Assembly: GCA_963708515.1 (NCBI GenBank) | Contig: CAVPSX010000015.1 | Coordinates: forward strand, 6,572 to 70,571 | Direction of reading: 5' to 3' | Origin: JAPLJM01 sp963708515 | GTDB lineage: Bacteria; Desulfobacterota; Syntrophia; Syntrophales; Fen-1087 | Length of the DNA: 64,000 nt | Part shown: positions 43,917-53,177 of the stretch, piece after piece | How the letters are laid out: every line of letters begins with the position of its first letter | Numbering within the stretch: position 1 is the first letter of the stretch | Made by a program: the position numbers and the translations under genes | Notes under the pieces: generated by a model | What the model saw: only the letters and a program-made list of their open reading frames with translations | Told to the model about the DNA's origin: nothing | Database searches by the model: none

Positions 43917-45155
43917 ACCCGCAGGGACTTTTAGGGTTGGCGGTGTTGACGGCCCTGGCCTGGCTCATCAGTGAAAACAGGCGCCGCATCCCGGTCAAGA
44001 CGGTACTGATCGGTCTTGCCGTCCAGTTCGCGCTGGCCTTCCTGCTGCTCAAAATTCCCGTTTTCAGGGATTTTTTTCTGTTGCTCAATAAGGCCGTCAT
44101 CATCCTGGAAAAGGCCACAACAGCGGGAACGTCTTTTGTCTTCGGCTATCTTGGCGGCGGCGCGCCGCCCTTTGTGGAAACCTATCCCGGGGTCGAGCTT
44201 TATCTTTGCCTTCAGGGCCATGCCGCTGGTCCTGGTAATCAGCGCCCTGTCTTCCGTGCTGTTCTACTGGAAAATTCTGCCCCGGGTGGTCCGGGCCTTT
44301 TCCTGGCTGCTGCAGAAGACCCTGAACATCGGCGGGGCTGTTGCGCTGGGGGCCTCTGCCAATGTCTTTCTCGGGATGGTCGAGGCGCCGCTTCTGATCC
44401 GCCCCTATTTGAAAAACATGACGCGCAGCGAGCTGTTCATCACGATGGCCTGCGGCATGGCCAACATTGCCGGGACGGTCATGGTCATCTATGCCGTCAT
44501 TCTCAACCGCGTGATGCCGGACGCCATGGGGCACATCCTGATTGCATCCATCATCAGCACCCCGGCGGCGATCATCATTTCCCTGCTCATGATTCCGGAG
44601 ACGGGAGAAGTCACCTCCGGCAGGATCGAGCCGCCGCAGGCGGCCTCCGGCACAATGGATGCCGTGGCAAAAGGAACTTCCGAGGGCATCGTCCTGCTCA
44701 TCAACATTATTGCCATGCTTGTCGTGCTGCTGGCGCTCGTGGAACTGACCAACCAGATTTTGGCGATATTACCCGCCTGGGGAGGCCAGCCGGTTTCCCT
44801 CCAGCGGCTCCTGGGTTATCTGATGGCGCCGGTTGCATGGCTCATCGGCATTCCCTGGTCGGAGGCGCCGGCGGCGGGCGCGCTGCTGGGCACGAAGACA
44901 ATCCTGAACGAATTTATCGCTTATGTCGATCTTGCAGGTCTGCCCGATGCGGTCTTGAGCCCGAGGAGCCGCATGATCATGCTCTACGCCCTGTGCGGAT
45001 TTGCCAATTTTGGCAGTCTGGGTATCATGATCGGCGGGATGGGGGCCATGGCGCCGGAAAGGCGCGACGAGATCGTCGCCCTCGGCTTCAAATCCATCCT
45101 TGCCGGGACCATGGCGACCTGCATGACGGGGGCGATCATCGGCCTGTTTCTGTAA
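43913..45155 (+). CDS. Concentrative nucleoside transporter (NupC type, frameshifted)
   Basis: A CNT-family membrane carrier of about 413 residues after repair. The first frame has the N-terminal NPQGLLGLAVLTALAWLISE and AVQFALAFLLLKIPVFRD then SFVFGYLGGGAPPFVETYPG. The +1 frame continues at once with SSFIFAFRAMPLVLVISALS, and later GASANVFLGMVEAPLLIRPY, MACGMANIAGTVMVIYA, GTKTILNEFIAY and LCGFANFGSLGIMIGG. These are NupC signature regions. An extra G in the GGGG run at 44189-44192 explains the break. It imports nucleosides with Na+ or H+. Normal CNT proteins are about 400 residues. Confidence 0.9.
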
Positions 45156-45270
45156 ATAAAGGTCTCCCTTTCATTTTGCTGCGGCGAGTGTTATAAGTCA
45201 ACCATCCTGCACAAAGGGGCGGTGCCTTGATGCGCGGGACAAATTTACGGATCATCAGGAGAATGTATCG

Positions 45271-46821
45271 ATGCAGGAAGACCAGGGCGAAAAAGGCGCG
45301 ACAGGCGCGACAGACGCGACAGATATTCCATTGCAGCAGCGTGAAGATCGTCAGCAACTCAGCAATGAACGGATCATAGAGCCGGTCAACGCCCTGCCCG
45401 AGACGACCATCGAGGCGCTACCCGAACGGTCCCGGGCGGCATGCGCCAGCGCGGGATGGACAAAACTGTTGCCGGTTCAGGCCCGGGCCATTCCCTATCT
45501 GATGGCCAAGCGCAACATCATGGTCCAGTCGCAAACGGGCAGCGGCAAGACGGGGGCTTTCCTGCTGCCGATCCTGGAGCGGATCGATATGGCGAAACGG
45601 GCCTGCCAGGCCTTGATCCTCGTTCCGACCCGTGAACTGGCCCTCCAGGTTTCCCGCGAGGCGGAGCTTCTGGGCGGCGATTTCGGGATACGGACGGCCG
45701 TGGTGTACGGCGGCGTCAAATACGGCCCCCAGCTGGATGCATTCCGGGACGGGGCGCAGCTTGTCGTGGGGACGCCTGGGCGTATTCTCGACCACCTGCT
45801 CAAGGAGACACTCTCTCTGGAAGCCCTGCAGATCCTCGTGTTCGACGAAGCCGACCGCATGCTCTCCATGGGGTTCTATCCCGACATGAAGCGGGTCCAG
45901 CAGTTCCTGCCTTCCCGGCCGATCAGCGGCTACATGTTTTCCGCGACTTTTCCGGGCTACGTGCTGCGCCTGGCAGGGGACTTCCTGCGCAATCCGGAGT
46001 TTCTGAGCCTGAGCCGCGATCATGTCCACGTCGTCGGGACGGATCACATCTACTATCTGGTGCCGGGAATGCAGCGGGAACGGTCGCTCATCCGGATCAT
46101 TGAAATGGAAAACCCCGTTGCCGCGATCATTTTCTGCAACACAAAATCGACGGTGCATTTCGTGACGGTGGTGCTCAAGCGTTTCGGCTACGACGCCGAC
46201 GAGCTGAGTTCCGATCTCGCGCAGGGAGCACGGGAACGGGTCATGGGGCGCGTGCGCAAGGGCGCCCTGCGGTTCCTCGTGGCGACCGATGTGGCGGCCC
46301 GCGGCATCGACATTCCCGACCTGTCTCACGTGATCCAGTATGAACCCCCGGAAGATCTGGAGCTCTACATCCACCGGGCGGGGCGCACGGGGCGCGTGGG
46401 GGCCAGCGGCATGGCCATCTCCATTGTGGCCGGCATGGAACAGTTCAAGTTGAGAGAAATATCCCGCAGCTTCAATATCGCGCTTGAGCAGAAAACGCTT
46501 CCCACGGATGAAGATGTGGAAGCGATCGTTTCCCAGCGCGTGATTGCCTTGCTGGAAGCCGAACTGCGTTCCCGAGGCAGCCTGGAGCTCGAGCGCATGC
46601 AGCGGTTTATCCCGCTGGGCCGCAGCCTGACCGAAGCGGAGGAGGACTCCCCGCTCATTGCCATGCTGCTGGACAACTACTACCAGCAGACCCTTCATGC
46701 CCCCCCGCAGCCTCTACCGGCGGACGCGCCGGTCGAAAAAGAGGCGTTTGAAGAAAAGAAAAAACCGCGCCCCCGGCGGCCGAGCGATCGGCGCAGGCAG
46801 CGCGGCTTCAAAACAGATTGA
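45271..46821 (+). CDS. DEAD-box RNA helicase
   Basis: A 516-residue superfamily 2 helicase. Motifs: Q motif region LLPVQARAIPYLM, motif I SQTGSGKTGAF, Ia PTRELALQ, Ib TPGRILDH, II FDEADRML (DEAD), III SATF, IV region IIFCNT, V ATDVAARGID and VI HRAGRTGR. The C-terminus is basic and Pro/Arg-rich (KKPRPRRPSDRRRQRG), probably an RNA-binding tail. The N-terminus (QGEKGATGATDATD) has short repeats. It resembles RhlE/DeaD helicases of ribosome assembly or cold response, but which one cannot be said. AGGAG lies nine bases before the ATG. Confidence 0.94.
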   Translation: MQEDQGEKGATGATDATDIPLQQREDRQQLSNERIIEPVNALPETTIEALPERSRAACASAGWTKLLPVQARAIPYLMAKRNIMVQSQTGSGKTGAFLLPILERIDMAKRACQALILVPTRELALQVSREAELLGGDFGIRTAVVYGGVKYGPQLDAFRDGAQLVVGTPGRILDHLLKETLSLEALQILVFDEADRMLSMGFYPDMKRVQQFLPSRPISGYMFSATFPGYVLRLAGDFLRNPEFLSLSRDHVHVVGTDHIYYLVPGMQRERSLIRIIEMENPVAAIIFCNTKSTVHFVTVVLKRFGYDADELSSDLAQGARERVMGRVRKGALRFLVATDVAARGIDIPDLSHVIQYEPPEDLELYIHRAGRTGRVGASGMAISIVAGMEQFKLREISRSFNIALEQKTLPTDEDVEAIVSQRVIALLEAELRSRGSLELERMQRFIPLGRSLTEAEEDSPLIAMLLDNYYQQTLHAPPQPLPADAPVEKEAFEEKKKPRPRRPSDRRRQRGFKTD

Positions 46822-46845
46822 TCCCGCAAAGGCAGACACGAAGAG

Positions 46846-47011
46846 AGACCGGTGGAAAATGGCTTCGCCGCGTCTCAAAATCTTTTTCGCTGGAAATATG
46901 ATAATGCTAATTTATGATTGGAATCAATAAATTAGTCTAATCTCTGGAAAGTCGAAAAATCTTTGATTCGCCGCATGCGAACCATTTTCCACAGGTTATG
47001 CAAAGCTCTCC
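46846..47011. repeat. Palindromic intergenic repeat, copy D (short form)
   Basis: Left arm CCGGTGGAAAATGGCTTCGC (46850-46869) and reverse-complemented right arm CCTGTGGAAAATGGTTCGC flank the ATCAATAAATTAGTC core. Both arms read GTGGAAAATGG where other copies read TGAAAAATGG, a paired change. It lies between the convergent helicase and FadB-like genes. Confidence 0.85.
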
Positions 47012-47022
47012 AGGCCTGTTTA

Positions 47023-49020
47023 TTAATAGAAATTCTTTCCAAAGATCTTCTTGCTTACGCCTGTCAGGTCCGCCCATTTCATCGGGCCGCCCTTGTCCGC
47101 CGGAAAACCGATGCCCCAGATCATGCCCACGTCGATCATGCGCACGTCACCCACCACTTTCCTCTCCAGCAGGTCCCTGCCCGTCTTGACCATGGCCTCG
47201 ATCAGTCCGTCCTGGATCTGCTCCGGCGAGAGCTCTCGGGGTTGGCGCTTTACGATCAGGGGCAGAACCTCCGGATCGACGCTGCCGTCTTTGACGAAGA
47301 AGCCCTTGCCTGATTTCTTGAGGCCCAGGCGGCCGGACTCGACGACGTTGGCCAGCGTTTCCTGGCGGATGCCCATGCCCTTGAAGATTTTATAGGGGAT
47401 GTCGATGCCCACCTCGTCCGTGAGACGGATGGGGCCGACGGGCATGCCGAAGTCCAGCATGGCCTTGTCGATCTTCTCGATGGCGTTGCCTTCCTCGAGG
47501 TAGCGGAAGGTTTCGATCAGCATCGGGAAGAGCAGGGCGTTGACGACGAATCCCGCATTGTCGCGGCAGACGATTGGACGCTTTTTGATCAGGGCCGCGA
47601 AATTCAGCAGGTTGTCGATTACATCCTGGCCGGTCTGCTCGCCCTTGATGACCTCCACAAGCTGCATGAGCCAGACGGGGGAGAAGAAGTGAACGCCGCC
47701 GAAACGCTCCGGATGCGTGACGTATGTTGCCATGGCGGTGATGGGAATCGAGGAGGTATTGCTGGCAATGACGCAGTCGTCTTTGACGACCTTGCAGAGC
47801 TCTTTATAGACCTGTTCCTTGACCTTGATATCCTCGAAAACGGCTTCAATGACCAGATCCACATCCTTGAAGGCGTCGGTGTATTCGGAAACGGCGGTCA
47901 GGCGGCCCATGACGGCATCCACAGGCTCCTTGAGGCGCTTCTTCTCGGCCATGCCGTCGAGCGTCTTGCGGACAAAGGCCTTGCCGGGTTCCAGGGCTTC
48001 GGGAATGTCCTTGACCAGGACGGGAATCTGTGTGTTTCTGATAATATCAATGGCAATGCCGCGGCCCATGGTGCCGAAGCCCAGGACGCCGATTTTGTTG
48101 AGCGGTTTCGGCTGGAATCCCTTGGTCATCATGGCTTTGGGCTTGTCGGTCATGCCTTTGATGAAGAAGGTATTGATGCTCCCCTTGGCCTGGGGAGTCA
48201 GAACCACTTCCGCAAAATTGTCGATTTCTTTTTTCAGTCCTTCCTCCAGCGAAACCTTCAGGCCCTCATGGATGGATTTGAGCGCCAGAAAGGGGCCGGG
48301 AATGTAACGGCCTTTGGTCGCCTTCAGGATGCCCTGTTTGGCCATTTCCGCAACGGCGTCGATCTGCGAGAAATCATGGGTCGGGCGTTTCAGACCGGCC
48401 GTGCCGGCGTTGATCTCGCCAACCAGTTTTTTTGCTTCGGCCAGCAGGTCGCCGTCCGCGGGGACCAGGCGGTCCACGACGCCGGCCTCATAAGCCTTGG
48501 CCGCAGGCATCATCGTTCCCTTCAGGATCATCTCAAGGGCGGGATAGCCGACCAGCCGCGGCAGGCGCTGCGTGCCGCCGCCGCCCGGGAAAAGGCCCAC
48601 GTTGCATTCGGGCAGGCCGATCAGCGTGCTTTTGCCTTCCTTGGCGATCCGGGCCGTACAGGCCAGCGCAAATTCGAGGCCGCCGCCCAGGCAGTAGCCG
48701 TGGATGGCGGCGATGGACGGATAATTGAAGGCGTTGAGCTTCGCGAAAGAGCCGTGGAACAGATTCAGCATGTTGCGCGCCTCTTCGCCTTTTTCGATCT
48801 CCGCGATCATTTTCAGATTGGCGCCGGCAAAAAAGTTGTCCGGTTTGCCGGAAATGAAAATCAGGCCCGTGATCCCCGGCGTTTTGTCGAGTTCACCCAT
48901 GAGCTCGTCGAAACTCATAAAGGCCTTGTCCGTCCATGTGTTCATGGCGTCGCCCGCGACATCGAATCTGACGACCCCGATGCCGCCGTCCTCCACTTTC
49001 AAATCAAAGATCTTGCTCAT
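47023..49020 (-). CDS. Fused enoyl-CoA hydratase / 3-hydroxyacyl-CoA dehydrogenase (FadB/FadJ-like)
   Basis: A 665-residue beta-oxidation enzyme. The N-terminal crotonase domain has DNFFAGANLKMI, AIHGYCLGGGLEFALACTAR (oxyanion hole) and LPECNVGLFPGGGGTQRLPR (catalytic Glu). The NAD-binding part begins KIGVLGFGTMGRGIAIDII near residue 320, with ASNTSSIPITAMA, and FGGVHFFSPVWLMQLVEVIK holding the catalytic His. CRDNAGFVVNALLFP and the C-terminal all-helical dimer domain follow. It hydrates 2-enoyl-CoA and oxidises the L-3-hydroxyacyl-CoA. TTAAGGAGGTGTCCA precedes the ATG. No thiolase is adjacent, unlike fadBA operons. Confidence 0.95.
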   Translation of the reverse strand: MSKIFDLKVEDGGIGVVRFDVAGDAMNTWTDKAFMSFDELMGELDKTPGITGLIFISGKPDNFFAGANLKMIAEIEKGEEARNMLNLFHGSFAKLNAFNYPSIAAIHGYCLGGGLEFALACTARIAKEGKSTLIGLPECNVGLFPGGGGTQRLPRLVGYPALEMILKGTMMPAAKAYEAGVVDRLVPADGDLLAEAKKLVGEINAGTAGLKRPTHDFSQIDAVAEMAKQGILKATKGRYIPGPFLALKSIHEGLKVSLEEGLKKEIDNFAEVVLTPQAKGSINTFFIKGMTDKPKAMMTKGFQPKPLNKIGVLGFGTMGRGIAIDIIRNTQIPVLVKDIPEALEPGKAFVRKTLDGMAEKKRLKEPVDAVMGRLTAVSEYTDAFKDVDLVIEAVFEDIKVKEQVYKELCKVVKDDCVIASNTSSIPITAMATYVTHPERFGGVHFFSPVWLMQLVEVIKGEQTGQDVIDNLLNFAALIKKRPIVCRDNAGFVVNALLFPMLIETFRYLEEGNAIEKIDKAMLDFGMPVGPIRLTDEVGIDIPYKIFKGMGIRQETLANVVESGRLGLKKSGKGFFVKDGSVDPEVLPLIVKRQPRELSPEQIQDGLIEAMVKTGRDLLERKVVGDVRMIDVGMIWGIGFPADKGGPMKWADLTGVSKKIFGKNFY

Positions 49021-49228
49021 TGGACACCTCCTTAAGTTTATTATTTTATCGTCCTTGAATCATGACGACTTTGCAAGAAAACCCATGTGCCACGGTGTCA
49101 CGTAAAACGCTTTTATCATATTTTTTTGTGGAGTTCTGCATTTTTTCAATCAACACTATCATTTTTCGGTGCAGCGCCAACGACAATTATGTTAAGAGAC
49201 GTGAAAACAGATGGATGGAGCATCGAAT

Positions 49229-50176
49229 ATGAAAATCCTCTTTGCCGCGCATGAAAAAGCCTGGGGTGGTTTTTTCGGGTTAATACAAACCGAACTGCCG
49301 CAGCATACATTTGATGCCAGCGGGCGCTTCGGTTTCGAGAGTTTAAAGGGATTTGATGTCCTGATCCCGACCATGAGTGTCGTCGGCAGGGAGCAGCTTG
49401 CAACGGCGGACCGCCTTCAACTCATTCAACAGTGCGGCGCCGGCCTGGAGGGCGTCGACATTCCGGCGGCGCTGGACCTGAATATCCGGGTAGCCAACGT
49501 TCCCACCGAGATGTCCGGCAATGCCGATTCCGTGGCGGAACTGGGCATCTACTTGTTGCTCGGTCTGTCTCGGGATTTCCGCAAGATGGCCCTGAGCCTG
49601 GCGAACAGGCAGACAGGGACGCCTCAGGGACGGGCCTTGTCCGGCAAGACGGTGGGCCTTGTCGGCCTCGGCGGCATCGGCCGCGCCCTGGCAAAAAAAC
49701 TCGAGCCCTTCGGCGTTCGCCTGATGGGCATTAAACGCCATAATCCACAAAAGGCGAAAGAGGAACTGGGCCTCGAATGGGCCGGGATGCCGGAGGAGAT
49801 GGACGTGCTTCTGGGCCAGTCCGACTATGTGGTGCTCTGTCTGCCGCTGACGCCCGAGAGCCGGCACATGATCGGACGGCAGGCCTTCAATGCGATGCGG
49901 CGGAATGCGTTTTTAATCAATCTGTCCAGGGGCGGTCTCGTTGACCGGGACGCGCTGGAGGAGGCGCTTGTCTCGGAGCGGATCGCAGGTGCCGGCCTGG
50001 ATGTATTCTGGGAGGAGCCGGTGGATCCGGACGATCCTATATTCAAATACAACGTTCTTGCAACGCCCCATATCGCCGGGTCCACGGACGTTTCCATCAG
50101 CGGCATCGTCGGGGCAGTGGCTGAAAACATCCGGAAACTGGAGCAGGGACAGGAGCCGCTGTATCAAAAAAAATAA
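49229..50176 (+). CDS. D-isomer-specific 2-hydroxyacid dehydrogenase
   Basis: A 315-residue dehydrogenase. The NAD-binding loop is VGLVGLGGIGRALAKKLEPF near residues 140-160, followed by the INLSRGGLVDRDALEEAL stretch with the catalytic Arg (in the LSRGG region), and the Glu/His pair in FWEEPVDPDDP and ATPHIAGST. It resembles D-3-phosphoglycerate or glyoxylate reductase-like proteins without an ACT domain. It reduces a 2-keto acid or oxidises a D-2-hydroxyacid, substrate unknown. The ATG at 49229 (MKILFAAHEKAW) has GGAG 11 bases before it; the ATG at 49211 is a weaker alternative. Confidence 0.87.
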   Translation: MKILFAAHEKAWGGFFGLIQTELPQHTFDASGRFGFESLKGFDVLIPTMSVVGREQLATADRLQLIQQCGAGLEGVDIPAALDLNIRVANVPTEMSGNADSVAELGIYLLLGLSRDFRKMALSLANRQTGTPQGRALSGKTVGLVGLGGIGRALAKKLEPFGVRLMGIKRHNPQKAKEELGLEWAGMPEEMDVLLGQSDYVVLCLPLTPESRHMIGRQAFNAMRRNAFLINLSRGGLVDRDALEEALVSERIAGAGLDVFWEEPVDPDDPIFKYNVLATPHIAGSTDVSISGIVGAVAENIRKLEQGQEPLYQKK

Positions 50177-50180
50177 GAAG

Positions 50181-50236
50181 TGCTTTGCATAACCGGTGAG
50201 AAATGGTTCGCAAGCGGTGAATCAAATATTTTTCGA
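50181..50236. repeat. Solo arm of the palindromic intergenic repeat (copy E, half)
   Basis: TGCTTTGCATAACCGGTGAG and the adjoining AAATGGTTCGCAAGCGGTGA match the reverse complement of the right arm of copies B-D. The ATCAATAAATTAG core and the left arm are not present. It is thus a half element, inverted relative to A-D. Confidence 0.75.
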
Positions 50237-50367
50237 ATTTTCACGGCTGAGGAATTTCCAGTCGCCTTTTTCAGTAGCAGGTGAACCACGCAACATCTCT
50301 TACAGGGCCACGCTACAAAGGGCACGCCCCTGTCATATGACCCTCTTTGCAATGGATGGGTGAACGC

Positions 50368-51219
50368 TTACGGTTTAGGCGCTTCTTTCCACTTGACCTG
50401 CATGAAGTCCAGATAAGACTGTACAATCGTATCACCCAGTCTTGCGGCTGTTACCCAGTCTCCAACGGCCTTCTCGCGATCTCCGATATTCTGGTAGGCA
50501 TTGCCGCGCAAGCGGTAAGGTAAGCTTTCCCTGGGATTTTCAGCAATGATCTCCGTAAAAGTCTTGATGGCGCCGGCATAATCACCGGTGTTCATCTGGG
50601 TCCGGCCCCTGTCCGGCGTGCTTCTGTCCACGGCAGGCTTTGCTTTTTCATCCACGACAACCTTGGCCTCACTGACAGGTTCTTGTTTTACTGCTGTTTC
50701 TGTCGGCTTGAGATCTTTGTCAGTGGGTTTCTGTGCCCCCCCAGCGATAGATATGCGTTTCTCCTGTGTTTCGGCATCTTTGCCTTTTGCACGCTGCTTT
50801 TCGGCGATCGAAAGAGTGTAGGCATTAACGGGCTGGTCTTGTAGCGCTTGAACGGTAAAGTACTTCGATGGGGCCATATCGAGTACGACCCTCAACTTTT
50901 TTGTGTCTTTATCTAAATAGCTCCTTATTTTCTTTACATATTTCCCGGGTACAGGAAGGTTGCGATGTTTCCTTTCTATAAAGGAAACACCTTCAAAGTC
51001 CATAATAAGCTTTGCATCCTTGCCACCCATTGACGATAACGCCGGGACACAGGACTGACTGCACAGGACGGAAACTCTTTCGTTGCCGTCCTTGTCCGCT
51101 TTGAAAGCAATTGCTTTAACGCTCAGTGTCGTTGTTTGACCCTGAGCCATACAAATGCCATAAGAACTTAATACGAGACAAACAGCCAAGCAGGTTAAAC
51201 CCCAATGTTTTGTTTTCAT
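50368..51219 (-). CDS. Periplasmic AMIN-like and TPR protein
   Basis: A 283-residue exported protein. The signal peptide is MKTKHWGLTCLAVCLVLSSY. The next about 110 residues (AKLIMDFEGVSFIERKHRNL then VVLDMAPSKYFTVQALQD) resemble an AMIN domain, which targets proteins to the cell pole or peptidoglycan. A low-complexity linker follows, then a C-terminal TPR pair (GDYAGAIKTFTEIIAENPRE and AYQNIGDREKAVGDWVTAAR). I would guess an envelope-assembly role, but this is inference. The ATG at 51219 has GGGAGGGATGAT upstream, better than the longer start at 51252. Confidence 0.7.
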   Translation of the reverse strand: MKTKHWGLTCLAVCLVLSSYGICMAQGQTTTLSVKAIAFKADKDGNERVSVLCSQSCVPALSSMGGKDAKLIMDFEGVSFIERKHRNLPVPGKYVKKIRSYLDKDTKKLRVVLDMAPSKYFTVQALQDQPVNAYTLSIAEKQRAKGKDAETQEKRISIAGGAQKPTDKDLKPTETAVKQEPVSEAKVVVDEKAKPAVDRSTPDRGRTQMNTGDYAGAIKTFTEIIAENPRESLPYRLRGNAYQNIGDREKAVGDWVTAARLGDTIVQSYLDFMQVKWKEAPKP

Positions 51220-51495
51220 ATCATCCCTCCCCGAGAAGTTCAGTTCATCCAATGCAAACGACCGTGATGTGTATTATACCATCACTGGTACCCGGATAGC
51301 CAGAAAAAAACGCCAAAAGATCTCCCCCTTCGGTAGCATTTATTTATGAGGCAACTGGCCGCTCCGCTGAAGGCGGGTATGAAGACTTTCTTTCCATACA
51401 TAGTACACAATTCTGAAGGATCTCCGCTTCCATATCGGCAGGTGAAAAAGAGGGGCATCCTGTGGGCACATCATTCCCTCTCAAATTCTGTTTGT

Positions 51496-52548
51496 TCACG
51501 GCTCACCGGTTATTTGTATGTTGACCGCTACCGTTCCGTTCGAAAGATCACGGGGGATCTTTTTGACTTTAATCCAGCCGATCGCTTCGATTCCATGCAG
51601 AAACGCGGTGAGGTTGTTCACCGCAACTTCCGCCTTGACAAGTGCTCCTGCGTCCCGATGCTTCCTCTCGATGACGCGGCCGTTGACCTGGCCGATGCGT
51701 TCTTCGATCTCCCGGACGGCGACAGACACATCCTTGACCTGAATGGTCAGATGAACGGCGGCATCCATTGCCTGTGATGGGGCGGGTGCGGTGCCCATGG
51801 CGGCCATTTTTCCCTTTCTGACGGGTTCGGATAGGGGCGCTTCAAAAGACTGCGCTACCTCCTGCTTATCGGCCCGCTCCTGCGTCCTGCGCAACGCCTC
51901 TGCGCGCAGCGTCAGGCTCTCCTTTTCTCTGGTTGCGATGACCGGGGCTGCGGATTTCGCCACTGGCGCCCGCGCTTCCGGCAATGACGGCTGTGGACCG
52001 GTTATCCGGTCAGCTTTTGCGCCATCTTCAACCGGCGGGGCCGAAAATCCCTGCCTCTTTTTATCGGAAAAATCCCTTGCAGGCGCTTTCATCACCGGTG
52101 TGACGATGGCTGGCGCCCCGGGGGCTTTGATGGATTCAGCCGTGGCCCTGCCTTTTGCGGGCTCCGGTTCGGTGATCGCGGGCGGCGCCAGGTCTTTCAA
52201 TTCCGGAATGACCGTCCGGTAGATGGAGAAGGCCAGGACGGCAACCAGCAGCGTGGCGAAGGCCTGGATGGGAACCTTGATGTAAAGCGGATAGAAAAGT
52301 TTGCGCAGAATTCCCTGCTTTTGTGCGGTCTCTTCCCGGACCCCGGACATGATCCGCTGCTCGAAGAAGGGCGGCGGTTCCACATCCGGGAGGTCTTGCA
52401 CGAGTCTCTGCGTCTTCCTGAGGTTCTCGCAAGCGCGGCTGCAGCGCGGACAGGAGGCAAGGTGCCCCTCGATGGTCTCTTTCTCTTCTGGAGACAGCAG
52501 ATGTTCCAGATAGGCCGGAAGCCGGTTTTCGATCTCCTTGCACGTCAT
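51496..52548 (-). CDS. Anti-sigma factor with zinc-finger and periplasmic domain
   Basis: A 350-residue membrane protein. The N-terminal zf-HC2 anti-sigma domain shows HLASCPRCSRACENLRKTQR (HxxxCxxC), one membrane helix lies at about residues 91-110 (AFATLLVAVLAFSIYRTVI), and a long Pro/Ala-rich stretch leads to a periplasmic C-terminal domain (AAVHLTIQVKDVSVAVREIE, VNNLTAFLHGIEAIGWIKVK, DUF2275-like). The N-terminal domain should hold the ECF sigma factor, whose gene overlaps its start (ATGA), and release it when the periplasmic domain senses stress. Confidence 0.88.
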   Translation of the reverse strand: MTCKEIENRLPAYLEHLLSPEEKETIEGHLASCPRCSRACENLRKTQRLVQDLPDVEPPPFFEQRIMSGVREETAQKQGILRKLFYPLYIKVPIQAFATLLVAVLAFSIYRTVIPELKDLAPPAITEPEPAKGRATAESIKAPGAPAIVTPVMKAPARDFSDKKRQGFSAPPVEDGAKADRITGPQPSLPEARAPVAKSAAPVIATREKESLTLRAEALRRTQERADKQEVAQSFEAPLSEPVRKGKMAAMGTAPAPSQAMDAAVHLTIQVKDVSVAVREIEERIGQVNGRVIERKHRDAGALVKAEVAVNNLTAFLHGIEAIGWIKVKKIPRDLSNGTVAVNIQITGEP

Positions 52549-53177
52549 GTCAGATCACCGAATACTTTCAGCAGGCCGTCTTTCAGGGCGTTTCGGGCGC
52601 GGAAGAGCCGCGACTTGACGGTTCCCTCTGGCAGTTTCAGCATCGCCCCGATCTCTTCGTAGGAAAACCCCTGAATGTCCCTGAGCACGAGAACTTCCCG
52701 CTGCTCGCCTTCGAGGGCGGTGATGCACTCCTGGACCTTCATGTCCCTTTCCCGCTTTTCGATCTGTTCGATGACCGATGCCTCCCAGCAACAGGGCTCA
52801 TTCAGAAAACGACCCTCCGCCGATGTCGCAGGATCGTCAAGCGAAGCCCCTTCGCTGTGTGAGCGGGCGGTTCGCTGTGCCAGGTGGCTTTTGGCGTGGT
52901 TGAGGACAATGCCGCATAGCCAGGTGGAAAAACGGGCGTCACCCCTGAATTTTCCAATGGCCCGCCAGGCGGCCAGGAAAGCCTCCTGCACCGTGTCGCA
53001 GGCCTCGTCATAGTCGCCGATCATGCGGTAGGCGATGTTGAGCATCTTCTTCTGGTGCCTCCGGACCAAAAATGCGAATGCCTCGGTTTCGCCCCGCTGG
53101 CAGCGTGCGACAAAACCGGCGTCATCGTCTCCGATGGTCCGGCTTTGCGCGTCCCCTGATTCAGGTCTTTCCGGCAA
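52545..53177 (-). CDS. ECF sigma factor (RpoE-like)
   Basis: A 210-residue sigma-70 family ECF factor. Region 2 spans FVARCQRGETEAFAFLVRRH to YDEACDTVQEAFLAAWRAIG (region 2.2-2.4). Region 4 is the C-terminal ALEGEQREVLVLRDIQGFSY and EEIGAMLKLPEGTVKSRLFR, a helix-turn-helix for the -35 element. Between them is an insertion with a Cys pair (EPCCWEASV). It ends in ATGA overlap with its anti-sigma gene. A textbook sigma-E-type promoter lies upstream of the first gene on this strand (54200-54228), consistent with autoregulation. Confidence 0.95.
   Translation of the reverse strand: MPERPESGDAQSRTIGDDDAGFVARCQRGETEAFAFLVRRHQKKMLNIAYRMIGDYDEACDTVQEAFLAAWRAIGKFRGDARFSTWLCGIVLNHAKSHLAQRTARSHSEGASLDDPATSAEGRFLNEPCCWEASVIEQIEKRERDMKVQECITALEGEQREVLVLRDIQGFSYEEIGAMLKLPEGTVKSRLFRARNALKDGLLKVFGDLT

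Noticed and set aside
5150..44200. Programmed ribosomal frameshifting as the cause of the broken frames
   Set aside because: Seven unrelated genes, no slippery heptamer with pseudoknot that I could see, and both plus and minus one-base changes. Homopolymer or CTAG errors explain them better.
36764..47000. Long antisense open frames such as 36764-37927, 41478-42965, 45418-46698 and 34869-36008 on the minus strand
   Set aside because: They lie exactly opposite well-supported genes, have low-complexity Arg/His/Asp-rich text and no family motifs. They are typical mirror frames of GC-rich codons.
47689..49035. A 448-residue plus-strand frame opposite the FadB-like gene
   Set aside because: Mirror frame of a complete two-domain enzyme; no signal or motif.
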